This document shows positions 49,976 to 59,261 of a DNA stretch of 64,000 nt, piece after piece. The translations under genes were made by a program, and so were the position numbers. Numbering within the stretch: the first letter of the stretch is position 1; every line of letters starts with the position of its first letter. Origin of the DNA: Streptomyces sp. DSM 110735 (GTDB lineage Bacteria; Actinomycetota; Actinomycetes; Streptomycetales; Streptomycetaceae); assembly GCF_016482685.1 (NCBI RefSeq), contig NZ_JACYHF010000002.1, positions 62,001-126,000 on the forward strand, read 5' to 3'. The notes beneath the pieces were generated by a model. The model made no database searches, had not been told where the DNA came from, and worked only from the letters and a program-made list of their open reading frames with translations.

Positions 49976-50731
49976 TCAGCCCGCCCCCGGCAGCCCCACC
50001 GATCCCGCAAGCTCCCGCTGGTACTCCGCGTAGCCGCCCCGCAGCCGCTCCCCCGGCCAGTCCGGGGGCAGCAGTGCGGGCGGGAGCACCGGGTCGGTCA
50101 GCAGATGGCGGACGACCGCCGCGTACGCGGCAAGGCGGGTGGCCGGGGTCCCGGCTTCCGCCGCCCGGGTCAGCAGGGTGTCGGCGGTCCTCGCCCAGGC
50201 GGGCAGCGGCCACAGGCGGGCGACCAGGCGCGACGCGGGTTCGTCGGGGCGCCCCTGGTACGTCAGGGCGACGCGGTGCAGTTCCGTCGGCAGGGACCGC
50301 TCCAGGTTGTCCGGGCGGAGCCAGACGCCCTCGCGGAGTTCGGCCAGGCGGAGTTCCCCGAGGCGGGAGCGGAGGTCGGCGCGGGCGGCGGGGTCGCGGC
50401 CGGTGGCCGTGATGACCAGCATCTCCCAGTCGCCGTCCCAGGTCCGGGTCAGCGGGTGCAGCGCCTCGTCCTGGCGCCGCTGGCGGGCGAGGAGGCGGTC
50501 GCTGAGGCCGTACACCGCGTCCGTGCGGCGCAGATCGCCCGCCGCGACCATCCGGCTCAGCGCGGCGCGCAGGGTGGAACCGCCCACGCCGAACGGTTCG
50601 ACCAGCCGGAGGAGGTCCTTCACGGGCAGTCGGGGCGGGTGCGCGCCGAGGAGCACGCTCAGGACGACCGACCGCGCGGACAGGGGGCGCGGTGCGGGGG
50701 CGGTCCCGTCCGGCGGATCTTTCAGGGGCAT
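49976..50731 (-). CDS. PaaX-family transcriptional regulator
   Basis: A 251-residue PaaX-like protein. The N-terminal HTH (FGVGGSTLRAALSRMVAAGDLRR) is followed by the PaaX central and C-terminal domains (LTRTWDGDWEMLVI through LREGVWLRPDNLE). PaaX represses phenylacetate degradation in Enterobacteria, but here the divergent neighbour is an AidB homologue. ATG 50731 is preferred to GTG 50737. A long dyad (50758-50795) lies between the genes. Confidence 0.88.
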   Translation of the reverse strand: MPLKDPPDGTAPAPRPLSARSVVLSVLLGAHPPRLPVKDLLRLVEPFGVGGSTLRAALSRMVAAGDLRRTDAVYGLSDRLLARQRRQDEALHPLTRTWDGDWEMLVITATGRDPAARADLRSRLGELRLAELREGVWLRPDNLERSLPTELHRVALTYQGRPDEPASRLVARLWPLPAWARTADTLLTRAAEAGTPATRLAAYAAVVRHLLTDPVLPPALLPPDWPGERLRGGYAEYQRELAGSVGLPGAG

Positions 50732-50757
50732 GGGCACGTACTGTACGGGCGGATCAC

Positions 50758-50795
50758 TGTTGCACTATTGCTGCGACCGTACGAAGAGTGCAACA
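50758..50795. promoter_or_regulatory. long dyad between PaaX-like and AidB-like genes
   Basis: TGTTGCACT (50758-50766) and its exact complement AGTGCAACA (50787-50795) are 20 bp apart. The right arm ends seven bases before the AidB-like ATG. Half-sites spaced about three helical turns (29 bp) apart suit a dimer or tetramer of the PaaX-like protein. Confidence 0.7.
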
Positions 50796-50802
50796 TGACG
50801 GT

Positions 50803-52467
50803 ATGGACCCGATGCCCGCACAGCCGCCGCTCCCGTCGTCCGCCACCCACGACGTCACCAACCAGCCCCCGCCGCTCGCCCCCTACGACGCCTCCGACGA
50901 CCGTGCCCTCCTGGAGGGACTGCGCCGCGAGGGCGCGCAGTGGGCCGAGGGGGACATCCGGCGCCTCGGCGTGCGCGCGGGCGGCGCTCAGGCGCAGGAG
51001 TGGGGCGAGCTGGCCAACCGGCACGAGCCGGAGCTGCGCACCCACGACCGCTACGGCAACCGCGTGGACGAGGTGGACTTCCACCCGAGCTGGCACCGGT
51101 TGATGGGCGCCGCCGTCGAGGAGGGCCTGGCCGGTGCCCCGTGGGCGGACGAGCGGGTCGGCGCGCACGTGGCGCGGACGGCGGGCGGTCTGGTCTGGGG
51201 GCACACGGAGGCGGGCCACGGCTGCCCCACGTCGATGACGTACGCCGCCGTACCCGCCCTGCGCGCCGAGCCGGACCTCGCCAAGGTCTACGAGCCGCTG
51301 CTGACCAGCCGGGTGTACGAGCCCGGGCTGCGCGTGCCCACCGAGAAGGGCGGGCTGCTCGCCGGGATGGGCATGACCGAGAAGCAGGGCGGCTCGGACG
51401 TGCGCACCAACACCACCGTGGCCACGCCGACCGGCGAACCCGGGGTGTACACCCTGCGCGGGCACAAGTGGTTCACCTCGGCGCCGATGTGCGACGTCTT
51501 CCTGGTGCTGGCGCAGGCGCCGGGCGGGCTGTCCTGCTTCCTGGTGCCCCGCGTGCTGCCGGACGGCACCCGCAACACCTTCCGCATCCAGCGTCTGAAG
51601 GACAAGCTCGGCAACCGCTCCAACGCGTCCTCCGAGCCGGAGTTCGACCGTACGGTGGCGTGGCTGGTGGGTCCGGAGGGGCGCGGGGTGAAGACCATCA
51701 TCGAGATGGTCAACTGCACCCGGCTCGACTGTGTGATGTCCTCGGCGACGCTCATGCGCAAGACGCTCGTCGAGGCGGGTCATCACGCCCGGTACCGCAG
51801 TGCGTTCGGCGCCCGGCTGCTCGACCAGCCGCTGATGCGGAACGTCCTGGCGGACCTGGCGCTCGAGTCGGAGGCGGCGACGACGCTCACCCTGCGGCTC
51901 GCCGGGGCGGCGGACCGGGCGGTGCGCGGGGACGCCGGGGAGCGCGCCTTCCGCCGGATCGCCACGGCCGTCGGCAAGTACTGGGTGACCAAGCGGGGTC
52001 CGGCGTTCACCGCCGAGGCGCTGGAGTGCCTGGGCGGCAACGGGTACGTGGAGGACTCCGGGATGCCCCGGCACTACCGGGAGGCGCCGCTGCTGTCGAT
52101 CTGGGAGGGCTCGGGGAACGTCAACGCGCTCGACGTGCTGCGGGCGCTGGTCCGTGAGCCGGAGAGCGCCGAGGCGCTGTTCGCCGAACTCGCCCTGGCC
52201 CGGGGCGCGGACGCCCGCCTGGACGCGACGGTGACCGACCTCAAGCGGCAGCTCGCCGAAGCCGACCAGGTCACCGCGCGCCGTCTGGTCGAGCGCATGG
52301 CCCTCGCCCTCCAGGCAGCCCTGCTGGTCCGCCACGCCCCGCCCGCCGTCGCGGACGCCTTCTGCGCGAGCCGTCTGGCCGGGGACTGGGGGCACGCCTT
52401 CGGCACGCTCCCTGCGGGGACGGACCTGGACACGATCCTGGAGCGGGCGCTGCCGGAACGGGGCTGA
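50803..52467 (+). CDS. aidB: AidB-like acyl-CoA dehydrogenase-family protein
   Basis: A 554-residue flavoprotein close in layout to E. coli AidB (541 residues), induced by alkylation damage and thought to bind DNA and FAD. Conserved blocks are MTEKQGGSDVRTNTTV, GHKWFTSAPMCDVFLVLAQA, RLKDKLGNRSNASSEPEF and YREAPLLSIWEGSGNVNALD. A dehydrogenase for branched acyl-CoA is an alternative. ATG 50803. Divergent from the PaaX-like regulator. EtfBA at 26-27 kb could accept its electrons if it is an enzyme. Confidence 0.9.
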   Translation: MDPMPAQPPLPSSATHDVTNQPPPLAPYDASDDRALLEGLRREGAQWAEGDIRRLGVRAGGAQAQEWGELANRHEPELRTHDRYGNRVDEVDFHPSWHRLMGAAVEEGLAGAPWADERVGAHVARTAGGLVWGHTEAGHGCPTSMTYAAVPALRAEPDLAKVYEPLLTSRVYEPGLRVPTEKGGLLAGMGMTEKQGGSDVRTNTTVATPTGEPGVYTLRGHKWFTSAPMCDVFLVLAQAPGGLSCFLVPRVLPDGTRNTFRIQRLKDKLGNRSNASSEPEFDRTVAWLVGPEGRGVKTIIEMVNCTRLDCVMSSATLMRKTLVEAGHHARYRSAFGARLLDQPLMRNVLADLALESEAATTLTLRLAGAADRAVRGDAGERAFRRIATAVGKYWVTKRGPAFTAEALECLGGNGYVEDSGMPRHYREAPLLSIWEGSGNVNALDVLRALVREPESAEALFAELALARGADARLDATVTDLKRQLAEADQVTARRLVERMALALQAALLVRHAPPAVADAFCASRLAGDWGHAFGTLPAGTDLDTILERALPERG

Positions 52468-52525
52468 GGTGGGGCGAGCCCTCCAGGGAGCCGGGGCGGA
52501 ACTGGCCCTCTACGGCTCTACGACG

Positions 52526-53110
52526 TCACCCCGTCGTATGCCCCCACCGCGGTCCGAGTCTGGCCCACTCCGCGTCCCAGTGGGCCAGGCGCCGACGCTC
52601 CAGTGAGGTGCGGACGACGCGTCCGCAGATGAAGGGGACCGCGCCCGCCGCCGTACCCACGAGGGTGCCGAGGAGACCGGCGCGGAAGGTGGCTTCGGCG
52701 GCGGTGGCCGGGCGGGTGACGAGGTGACCCCGCGGGTCGGTCCAGACGCGGACCGGCGTACCGGCCGGGCTGCCGGGCGCGACCCGGACCTGGCCGGTGT
52801 GGGCGGAGCCGTCCGCGACGGTCCAGCGGACCTGGGTCCACACCCGCTCCCCGTCGGACTTCGGCTTCTGCCCGGCGGACTCGCCGGGGACGCGGGAGAC
52901 GACGCGGGCGACGGCCTGATGCCAGGTGGCGCGGTCGCGGGCGAGCCCGCTGTCCACCGACCGGGCCGCCGCGAGTCCGGCCAGCACCCCGGCGAGCACC
53001 GTCAGCGCCCAGGCGCCGAGCACCACCCACGCCTCCACCACGTCGACCCGGCGCCTGAGCGGGTTGCGCCGCCAGCGCCAGAACCACACCTGCGGACCAC
53101 GGAACGCCAT
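52526..53110 (-). CDS. Rv1733c-family membrane protein
   Basis: A 194-residue membrane protein resembling mycobacterial Rv1733c. One hydrophobic helix (AWVVLGAWALTVLAGVLAGL) near the N-terminus and one at 135-160 (AGLLGTLVGTAAGAVPF) flank a soluble domain with TVADGSAHTGQVRVAPG and VWTDPRGHLV. ATG 53110 has GGAGG nine bases upstream, favouring it over ATG 53119. Function unknown. Convergent with the aidB gene. Confidence 0.85.
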   Translation of the reverse strand: MAFRGPQVWFWRWRRNPLRRRVDVVEAWVVLGAWALTVLAGVLAGLAAARSVDSGLARDRATWHQAVARVVSRVPGESAGQKPKSDGERVWTQVRWTVADGSAHTGQVRVAPGSPAGTPVRVWTDPRGHLVTRPATAAEATFRAGLLGTLVGTAAGAVPFICGRVVRTSLERRRLAHWDAEWARLGPRWGHTTG

Positions 53111-53476
53111 CAAGGGCATCCTCCTCACCGAGCGCGCCGACCGGCCGTACCGTCCTCCCATACGGGCGGCTCCGTCCTGTTGCTCAGGACAGTCCGCCTT
53201 CCCGACGGTCGCACGACGGACACCTCGCGCGCAGCCACATCCGGCAGACCGCCCGGAGGACCCCGGTCCCCGGTCGGACCAACCCCCGCCGACCTGCGCG
53301 GACTTGGACGGGCGGAGAGCCAGGTCACCGACCGACTGGCCGAGATGCGACCCTCATCTCCCCGCGCGCCGGTCGATCAGCTCCAGCAGCCGGAATGGCC
53401 GCCGACCGCCTGATCCGGTGGGTCACCGGGTGCGGGGCGGCGGGGACCGTCGAAGTCCCCGGCGCCCCGGGCACCG
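53111..53476. other. intergenic region, 366 bp, with terminator hairpin
   Basis: Right of the Rv1733c-like gene's promoter. A hairpin CGGGGAC-N7-GTCCCCG at 53441-53461, 16 bp beyond the ung stop, is its likely terminator. A smaller stem (53415-53429) is adjacent. No other gene was seen. Confidence 0.55.
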
Positions 53477-54154
53477 CTACGGCAGGCGCCAGTCCACCGG
53501 CTCCGCGCCCTGCTGGACGAGCAGTTCGTTGGCCCGGCTGAAGGGGCGCGAGCCGAAGAAGCCGCGGTCGGCCGACATGGGCGAGGGGTGCGCGGACTCG
53601 ACGGCCGGGTAGGCGCCGAGCAGGGGACGGGCGTTGCGGGCGTCGCGACCCCACAGGATGGAGACCAGCGGCTTGCCGCGCGCGGCGAGGGCGCGGATCG
53701 CCTGCTCGGTGACCTCTTCCCAGCCCTGGCCGCGGTGGGCGCCGGGCTTGCGCGGGGCGGTGGTCAGCGCCCTGTTCAGCAGGAGGACGCCCTGGCGGGT
53801 CCAGGGGGTCAGATCGCCGTTGGACGGGCGGGGCAGGCCCAGGTCCGAGTGCATCTCCCGGTATATGTTCTCCAGGCTGCCCGGCAGTTGCCGTACCTCC
53901 GGCGCGACCGCGAAGCTCAGTCCGATCGCCATGCCCGGGGTGGGGTAGGGGTCCTGGCCCACGATCAGGACCCGTACGTCATCGAAGGGCTGCTGGAAGG
54001 CGCGCAGGACGTTCGCCCCGGACGGCAGATAGGTCCGCCCCGCCGCCACTTCGGCACGCAGGAAGTCACCCATGGCCGTGATACGGCCCTCCACCGGCTC
54101 CAGGGCCTTCGCCCAGCCGGTCTCCACAAGTTCACTCAACGGTCGTCGTGCCAC
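53477..54154 (-). CDS. ung: uracil-DNA glycosylase (family 1)
   Basis: A 225-residue glycosylase removing uracil from DNA. The catalytic Asp is in [11 protein letters not shown], the HPSPMSADR motif supplies the His loop and [15 protein letters not shown] the uracil pocket. The start is GTG 54154; a TAGAGT -10 element (54168-54163) eight bases upstream suggests a leaderless transcript. Length is normal. Monocistronic. Confidence 0.96.
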   Translation of the reverse strand: MARRPLSELVETGWAKALEPVEGRITAMGDFLRAEVAAGRTYLPSGANVLRAFQQPFDDVRVLIVGQDPYPTPGMAIGLSFAVAPEVRQLPGSLENIYREMHSDLGLPRPSNGDLTPWTRQGVLLLNRALTTAPRKPGAHRGQGWEEVTEQAIRALAARGKPLVSILWGRDARNARPLLGAYPAVESAHPSPMSADRGFFGSRPFSRANELLVQQGAEPVDWRLP

Positions 54155-54300
54155 GTCAAGTCACTCTAGTGGCCCCCACCGACAATCCCCTCCGGCGAGT
54201 GGAAAGCGCGGAACAGCCGGGACGCCCGACGCGCGCACCGCTACTCTTCCTCCCCGTGAGCCGTGCGCCCGAGCGAGCCGACCGAGTGGAGCGGGGAGCG

Positions 54301-55269
54301 GTGTCCGCCTTCCTCGCCGTGGACTCCGGCGGCTCTGGGGTCCGGGTGGCGGTGGGCGTCCCCGGTACGGATCGTACGGCCGAGGCGTCGACCCGGGAGC
54401 CGGTGCGGACCTCGGAGCACGGCATCGACCCCGCTCACCTCATGACCCAAGTCGCGCCCCTGGCCCGTACGTTGGCGACCGAGGTCGGGGCGGACCGGAT
54501 CGCCTGGGCCGTCGTCGGCGCCGCCGGGTTCGCGAGTCTCGGGGACGCCCTGCGCGCCGAACTGCCGGGGGCGCTGGCCCGGGAGCTGGGGGTGGGGACC
54601 GTGGCTCTCGCCGCCGACGCGGTGACCGCGTACGTGGGCGCCCTCGGTCCGCGTCCCGGTGCGGTGCTCGCCGCGGGCACCGGGCTGATCGCCGTCGGCA
54701 CGGATCTGACCGACTGGCGGCGGGCGGACGGCTGGGGGCATCTCCTGGGCGACTGCGGCGGCGGCGCCTGGATCGGCCGGGCGGGGCTCGATGCCGCGCT
54801 GCGCGCGTACGACGGGCGGGACGGGGGCTCGGCGGCGCTGCTGGAGTGCGCGACCGAGCGGTTCGGGGCGATGGCCGAGCTGCCCGCCCGGATCTATCCG
54901 CGCTCCGACCGCGCCGCCGTGCTCGCCTCCTTCGCGCCCGCCGTGGGCGAGTGCGCGGCCCACGACCCCATCGCGGCGGGGATCCTGCGGACGGCGGCCC
55001 GGCATCTCGCCGAGTCGGCCGCCGCCGTGTGCCCGGCGGAGGGGGAGCCCGAAGTGGCGCTCACGGGCGGTCTTTTCAGACTCGGCGCACCTCTACTGGC
55101 GCCGCTGCGCGAGGAGTTGGCGAAGCGGCTGCCGCACGCCACGTCCGTACCGGCTGAGGGCGATCCGCTGCGCGGTGCCGTGCGGCTCGCGGCGGATCTG
55201 GCAGCGGGGCGGTGCGATGTCCCGATTGCGCCGACCATGCTCCATGTGGTCACCATAAGTGCGGATTGA
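54301..55269 (+). CDS. BadF/BadG/BcrA/BcrD-type sugar kinase (N-acetylglucosamine kinase-like)
   Basis: A 322-residue ASKHA kinase. FLAVDSGGSGVRVAVG is the phosphate loop, VLAAGTGLIAVGT the second phosphate motif, and ALTGGLF(R)LG the adenosine motif. It most resembles N-acetylglucosamine kinases, phosphorylating amino sugars from chitin or cell wall. GTG 54301 is chosen because the family begins right at the phosphate loop; GTG 54256 could instead be used by a leaderless transcript (TACTCT at 54242-54247). Confidence 0.88.
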   Translation: MSAFLAVDSGGSGVRVAVGVPGTDRTAEASTREPVRTSEHGIDPAHLMTQVAPLARTLATEVGADRIAWAVVGAAGFASLGDALRAELPGALARELGVGTVALAADAVTAYVGALGPRPGAVLAAGTGLIAVGTDLTDWRRADGWGHLLGDCGGGAWIGRAGLDAALRAYDGRDGGSAALLECATERFGAMAELPARIYPRSDRAAVLASFAPAVGECAAHDPIAAGILRTAARHLAESAAAVCPAEGEPEVALTGGLFRLGAPLLAPLREELAKRLPHATSVPAEGDPLRGAVRLAADLAAGRCDVPIAPTMLHVVTISAD

Positions 55270-55411
55270 GTCCGCCGAAGCACCAACTGTCCGGTGCTGG
55301 ACGGGAAGAGCCGTCCCACCTGCGCAACTCATCAGACAAAACCGGACGGATACCGCTCACCTGCACCCTCCCCGAACAGGGGAGCAGAGGAAACCAGTAA
55401 CATGCGGCGCC

Positions 55412-56335
55412 ATGAGCTCCCCCACTGGACCCGAGTCCGGCCTGCCAGTTCGAATGCCGCGACCCCGCCAGCCCGGACGTCACCGTCGTCCGGAACCGCT
55501 GGTGGCTCCCGAGGACGCGCCCGCGTTCGTCCTCGCCGTGCCCGGCGCGCCCAGCGCCGCCACGCGCAGCCTCGCCGAGGAGGTCGTGAGCATCGCCCGC
55601 TCCGAGCTGCCCGGTCTGGATGCCCGGATCGGCTACCTGGACGGGGACGACGCGGACTTCCCGACCCTCAAGTCCGTGCTGGCGCGGACCGCCGAGGAGC
55701 GCACCGCCCGCTACGAGCAGGCCGTCGCCGCCGGCAGTGACGTGAAGAAGCCCGAGGGTCCCGTCGCCGCGGTCGTCCCGCTGCTGGCCGGTCCCGACGG
55801 CGCCCTGCTGCGCCAGATCCGCCAGGCGATGATGGACAGCCGGGTCGCCGTGGAGCTGACCGACGTGCTCGGCCCGCACCCGCTGCTCGCCGAGGCCCTG
55901 CACGTGCGGCTCTCCGAGACGGGTCTGGCCCGCGCGGACCGCGCCCGGCTGTTCACCGTGACCACCACGGCCGACGGCATCATCCTGGCCACCGTGGGCG
56001 GCGAGGAGGCTGTGCAGGCGGCCGGTATCACCGGCATGCTGCTCGCCGCGCGCCTGGCCGTGCCGGTGATCGCGGCGGCGCTGGACCAGGAGGGCTCGAT
56101 CGCCTCCGTCGCCGAGCAGCTCCGCGGGTCCGGCTCGCAGCAGCTCGCGCTCGCGCCGTACCTGATCGGTCCGGAGATCGACCCCTCGCTGCTGACCGCC
56201 GCCGCCGAGGAGGTCGACTGCGCCACCTCGGAGCCGCTGGGCGCCTACCCGACGATCGGCAAGCTCGCGCTCGCCAAGTACACGACGGCGCTGGGCATCG
56301 CCCCGCAGCAGTCGCAGGGAGCGCCGGTCCGCTGA
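55412..56335 (+). CDS. CbiX/sirohydrochlorin-chelatase-like protein lacking first catalytic His
   Basis: A 307-residue cytoplasmic protein of two CbiX-like repeats. Repeat 1 starts FVLAVPGAPSAATRSLAEEV, where chelatases have a H-G-S motif; here it is P-G-A, so the metal-binding His is missing. Repeat 2 has DVLGPHPLLAEALHVRLSE, keeping H. Basic N-terminus of 35 residues (RMPRPRQPGRHRRP). The chelatase activity is therefore doubtful, and it may have a regulatory role. ATG 55412. Followed by a strong terminator. Confidence 0.75.
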   Translation: MSSPTGPESGLPVRMPRPRQPGRHRRPEPLVAPEDAPAFVLAVPGAPSAATRSLAEEVVSIARSELPGLDARIGYLDGDDADFPTLKSVLARTAEERTARYEQAVAAGSDVKKPEGPVAAVVPLLAGPDGALLRQIRQAMMDSRVAVELTDVLGPHPLLAEALHVRLSETGLARADRARLFTVTTTADGIILATVGGEEAVQAAGITGMLLAARLAVPVIAAALDQEGSIASVAEQLRGSGSQQLALAPYLIGPEIDPSLLTAAAEEVDCATSEPLGAYPTIGKLALAKYTTALGIAPQQSQGAPVR

Positions 56336-56360
56336 CGCGGCACGACACCCGTACGACACG

Positions 56361-56392
56361 AGGGCCCGCCCCGGGAGACCGGAGCGGGCCCT
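56361..56392. terminator. hairpin terminator with GAGA loop
   Basis: A 14-bp stem with one mismatch (56361-56374 and 56379-56392, starting AGGGCCCGC) closed by GAGA lies between the CbiX-like and lactonase genes, which converge. TTT follows on the top strand. Confidence 0.8.
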
Positions 56393-56444
56393 TTCGCGTG
56401 CCTGAGCGGGGCTGGGCGGGGCTGGGCGGGACGGCGCGGGCTGT

Positions 56445-57488
56445 TCAGCCGAAGATCACACAGGAGGCGGCGGGGACCGCCAGGGAGCCGTCGTAGCGCG
56501 GCAGACCGGTCGTGGCGTCCACGGTGAACCAGGTCACGTCGCCGGAGCGTTCGTGGGCGGTGTAGAGGCGGCCGTCGTGCCCGGTCAGGGCGCGCGGCCA
56601 GTGGCCGCCGCTGGGGACCGTGCCGAGCAGCCGGAGCCCTTCGCCCTCGACGCGGAAGGCGGACAGGACGTCCTCGCCGCGGGTCGCGGTCCACACGAAG
56701 CGGCCGTCGGGCGCGACCACGATGCCGGAGGGGTAGGCGTCCCCGCCGGGGGCGCCGGGCAGGACGGGGACCTCGGTCAGCGGCCGCAGGGCGCCCGTGG
56801 CGGCGTCCCAGCGGCAGACGGTGACGGTGGGGGTGAGTTCGTTGACGACGTAGGCGTGCCCGCCGTCGGGATGGAAGACCAGGTGGCGCGGGCCCGAGCC
56901 CGGGCGCAGGGCGATCTCGCGGTGCGGCACGGGGACGCCCGCGTCGAGCGTGCACACCCGCACCGAGTCGGTGCCGAGGTCCACGCTGACGATCCAGCGC
57001 CCCTCGGGGTCGGAGCGCACCTGCTGGGGGTGCGGACCGCGCTGGCGGCGGTCGTGCGGGCCCGAGCCGGTGTGCTGGAGCTGTCCGGAGGGCGCGGGCG
57101 CGAGGGTGCCGTCGGGGCGCAGCGGGACGGCGGTGACCGAGCCGCTGCCGTAGTTGGCGGTGAGCAGGTGCCCGGCGTGCAGACCGAGGTGGGTGGGACC
57201 GCTGCCGCCGACCGGCACGGGCGGTCCCGCGGGCTCCAGCTTGTCCCCGCGCACGCGGTAGGCGGCGACCGCGCCCTCGGCCGTCTCGCTGACCGCGTAG
57301 AGCATGTCCCCGGCGGGTGAGAGCGCGAGGTACGACGGGTCGGGAACGGCGCCGAGACCGCCGGTGCGGATCAGGGCGCCGTCGTGGGGGCGGACCTCGG
57401 CGGTGACCAGACCGGGACCGCCGGCCGCCGTGTACGAGCCGATGAACGCCCGGTGGGGCGCCCGTGCGCGTGCGCCGCTTTCTGCCAC
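56445..57488 (-). CDS. lactonase-family protein (YbhE-type beta-propeller)
   Basis: A 347-residue seven-bladed propeller of the 6-phosphogluconolactonase/carboxymuconate cyclase family. Repeats with AFIGSYTAAGGPGLVTAEVR, PSGQLQHTGSGPHDRRQ and HLVFHPDGGHAYVVNELTPT are typical, including the conserved H/R/E region near the middle. It would hydrolyse sugar lactones such as 6-phosphogluconolactone. The start is GTG 57488 with GAGAGGGGAC upstream. Follows the FUSC gene by 151 bp with its own promoter likely. Confidence 0.9.
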   Translation of the reverse strand: MAESGARARAPHRAFIGSYTAAGGPGLVTAEVRPHDGALIRTGGLGAVPDPSYLALSPAGDMLYAVSETAEGAVAAYRVRGDKLEPAGPPVPVGGSGPTHLGLHAGHLLTANYGSGSVTAVPLRPDGTLAPAPSGQLQHTGSGPHDRRQRGPHPQQVRSDPEGRWIVSVDLGTDSVRVCTLDAGVPVPHREIALRPGSGPRHLVFHPDGGHAYVVNELTPTVTVCRWDAATGALRPLTEVPVLPGAPGGDAYPSGIVVAPDGRFVWTATRGEDVLSAFRVEGEGLRLLGTVPSGGHWPRALTGHDGRLYTAHERSGDVTWFTVDATTGLPRYDGSLAVPAASCVIFG

Positions 57489-57639
57489 GTCTGTCCCCTC
57501 TCGGTCGAGACTGTGCCGACGCTAGCAGCAGGTCACCACCGGTCTGGACCAAATGGCGGAGGGGTGCGCGCCGGAACGGTGGGGCGCACTCGCGCACGGA
57601 CCGGCGGGGGCGTGCGCCGGCAGGGCGCGGGAGTGCGCG

Positions 57640-59127
57640 TCAGGCGCCGACCAGCCGCGAGGGCGCGGGGGCGTGCAGCGGTTCGGCCAGTTCGGCGAGG
57701 GCGCGCTCCAGTCCGTGGAGGTGGGCGAGGGCCGGTTCGGCGGGGGTCTCGGACGGGCGCAGGATGTGCCCGGCGCCGCCCTCGGTGAGCGCCTCGACCG
57801 CGGCTTCCACGCGCCAGCAGGCGGCGGCGAGCCGGGCGTCGTGGGAGGCGACGGGGTCGGCGGCGACGGCGACCAGACCGCGCACCTCGCGGGCGCAGTC
57901 GTCGAGGAGCGTGAGGACGCGGCGGGCGCGGTGCTTGCGCCACAGCAGCGGGTTGAGCGGGTGGGTCAGCGGAGCCACGGAGAGCCGGACCCGGCCCAGC
58001 AACTGCTCCAGCTCGGCCACGCGCGGGGCGGGGTCGGCGTCGGACCCGGCGAGGCGGGCGGCGGCCTCGGCGGTGCAGGCTCGCACACAGCGCAGGGCGC
58101 GCTGGATCGAGGCGTCGGTGGTGAGGTGGGTGGTGACCGGCAGCACGAACAGCACGGCGAGCGCGGCGCCGACGACACCGACGGCGGTCTCGGTCACGCG
58201 CAGCGCGAGCAGTCCGGGACCGAGGACGCCGAAGAGGCCGTAGAGGAGTTCGGCGAGGAGGGTCACCCAGAGCATCATCCAGGTGTAGGAGACGGCGGCC
58301 GTGTAGAAGATCCCGAAGACGGCGACCGCGACGAGCACCGCGCTGGCGACCGGGTCGCCGTGCACGGGCATCGCGACGAGCACGCCGAGGGCGACGCCGA
58401 GCACGGTGCCCAGGACGCGCCGGAAGCCGCGTACGAGGGTCTCGCCGCGCGAGGCGGTGTTGACGAAGACCCACCAGGTGGCGCCGACGGCCCAGTACCA
58501 GCGCTGTCCGGACACGAGCTGCCCGACGACCAGCGCGAACCCTGCCCCGGCGGCCGCCTGGACCGCCTGGCGGGTGGTCACTCGGGCCAGACCGGTGCCG
58601 CCGGGCGGCGCGGGTACGGCGGCGGGGGGCATCCGGCGCTCGTAGCACCACAGACCGAAGCGCACGGTCGCGGCGGCGAGCAGGGAGAGCAGCAGGGCGG
58701 CGTACAGCTCGGGCAGCCGGGCGGGGGTGACCCGCAGGAACTGGCCGACGAAGAACATCATGAAGCCGAACACGCCGAGGCTGTGTCCGCGCGCCCCCCA
58801 GCGGCGGGCGTACACCCCGGCCCCGACGACGGCGATGAACGCGAAGTCCCGGCCGACGGGGTGGGCGTGCAGCCCGGCGGCCAGCGCGAGCACCGGGATG
58901 CCGACGACAGGCAGCAGGGCGGTGCTGACGGCCTGGGCGCGCACGGTGGCGTCGGCGACGGTGAAGAGCGCGAGCAGCGCGGCGAGCCCGCCCGCGACCA
59001 TCCCCACGAGGGAGTGCCCGGCGAGGCCACACACGACGACCGCGAGCCCGATCCCGAGGACCGCACGCGCGGCGAAGCGCACGCGTATGCGTCCCGGGTC
59101 CGGCGCCACGAACACCTTCTTCAGCAC
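57640..59127 (-). CDS. FUSC-family membrane protein
   Basis: A 495-residue FUSC-like transporter, not closely similar to the one at 36145. Two clusters of hydrophobic helices (residues 20-160 and 190-340) with GQRWYWAVGATWWVFVNTASRGE and RGFRRVLGTVLGVALG, the FUSC signature. GTG 59127 with AGGGGGC upstream is preferred to GTG 59157. The C-terminal ~100 residues are soluble and helical. Divergent from the Lrp-type gene and its sites (59245-59261), so possibly regulated by it. Substrate unknown. Confidence 0.85.
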   Translation of the reverse strand: MLKKVFVAPDPGRIRVRFAARAVLGIGLAVVVCGLAGHSLVGMVAGGLAALLALFTVADATVRAQAVSTALLPVVGIPVLALAAGLHAHPVGRDFAFIAVVGAGVYARRWGARGHSLGVFGFMMFFVGQFLRVTPARLPELYAALLLSLLAAATVRFGLWCYERRMPPAAVPAPPGGTGLARVTTRQAVQAAAGAGFALVVGQLVSGQRWYWAVGATWWVFVNTASRGETLVRGFRRVLGTVLGVALGVLVAMPVHGDPVASAVLVAVAVFGIFYTAAVSYTWMMLWVTLLAELLYGLFGVLGPGLLALRVTETAVGVVGAALAVLFVLPVTTHLTTDASIQRALRCVRACTAEAAARLAGSDADPAPRVAELEQLLGRVRLSVAPLTHPLNPLLWRKHRARRVLTLLDDCAREVRGLVAVAADPVASHDARLAAACWRVEAAVEALTEGGAGHILRPSETPAEPALAHLHGLERALAELAEPLHAPAPSRLVGA

Positions 59128-59244
59128 TGCTGTCCGCCCCCTTGTGGTCGTCCGCACGAAAAAGGCGCCGCGGTGATCCGCAGCGCCATCGACCTGACTA
59201 TATGAGCATCACAGGACCACTTGGCTCAACTGGCGTCCGATTCA

Positions 59245-59261
59245 CTGGACCAATGGACCAG
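59245..59261. promoter_or_regulatory. Lrp/AsnC-type site between FUSC and Lrp genes
   Basis: CTGGACCAATGGACCAG is a near-palindrome (arms CTGG-x-CCA/TGG-x-CCAG, mismatch at the centre and the x positions). Related half-sites GGACCACTTGG (59214-59224) and CCATTGGTAC (59339-59348) surround it. Clustered sites fit an Lrp-type octamer. Binding is inferred. Confidence 0.55.
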
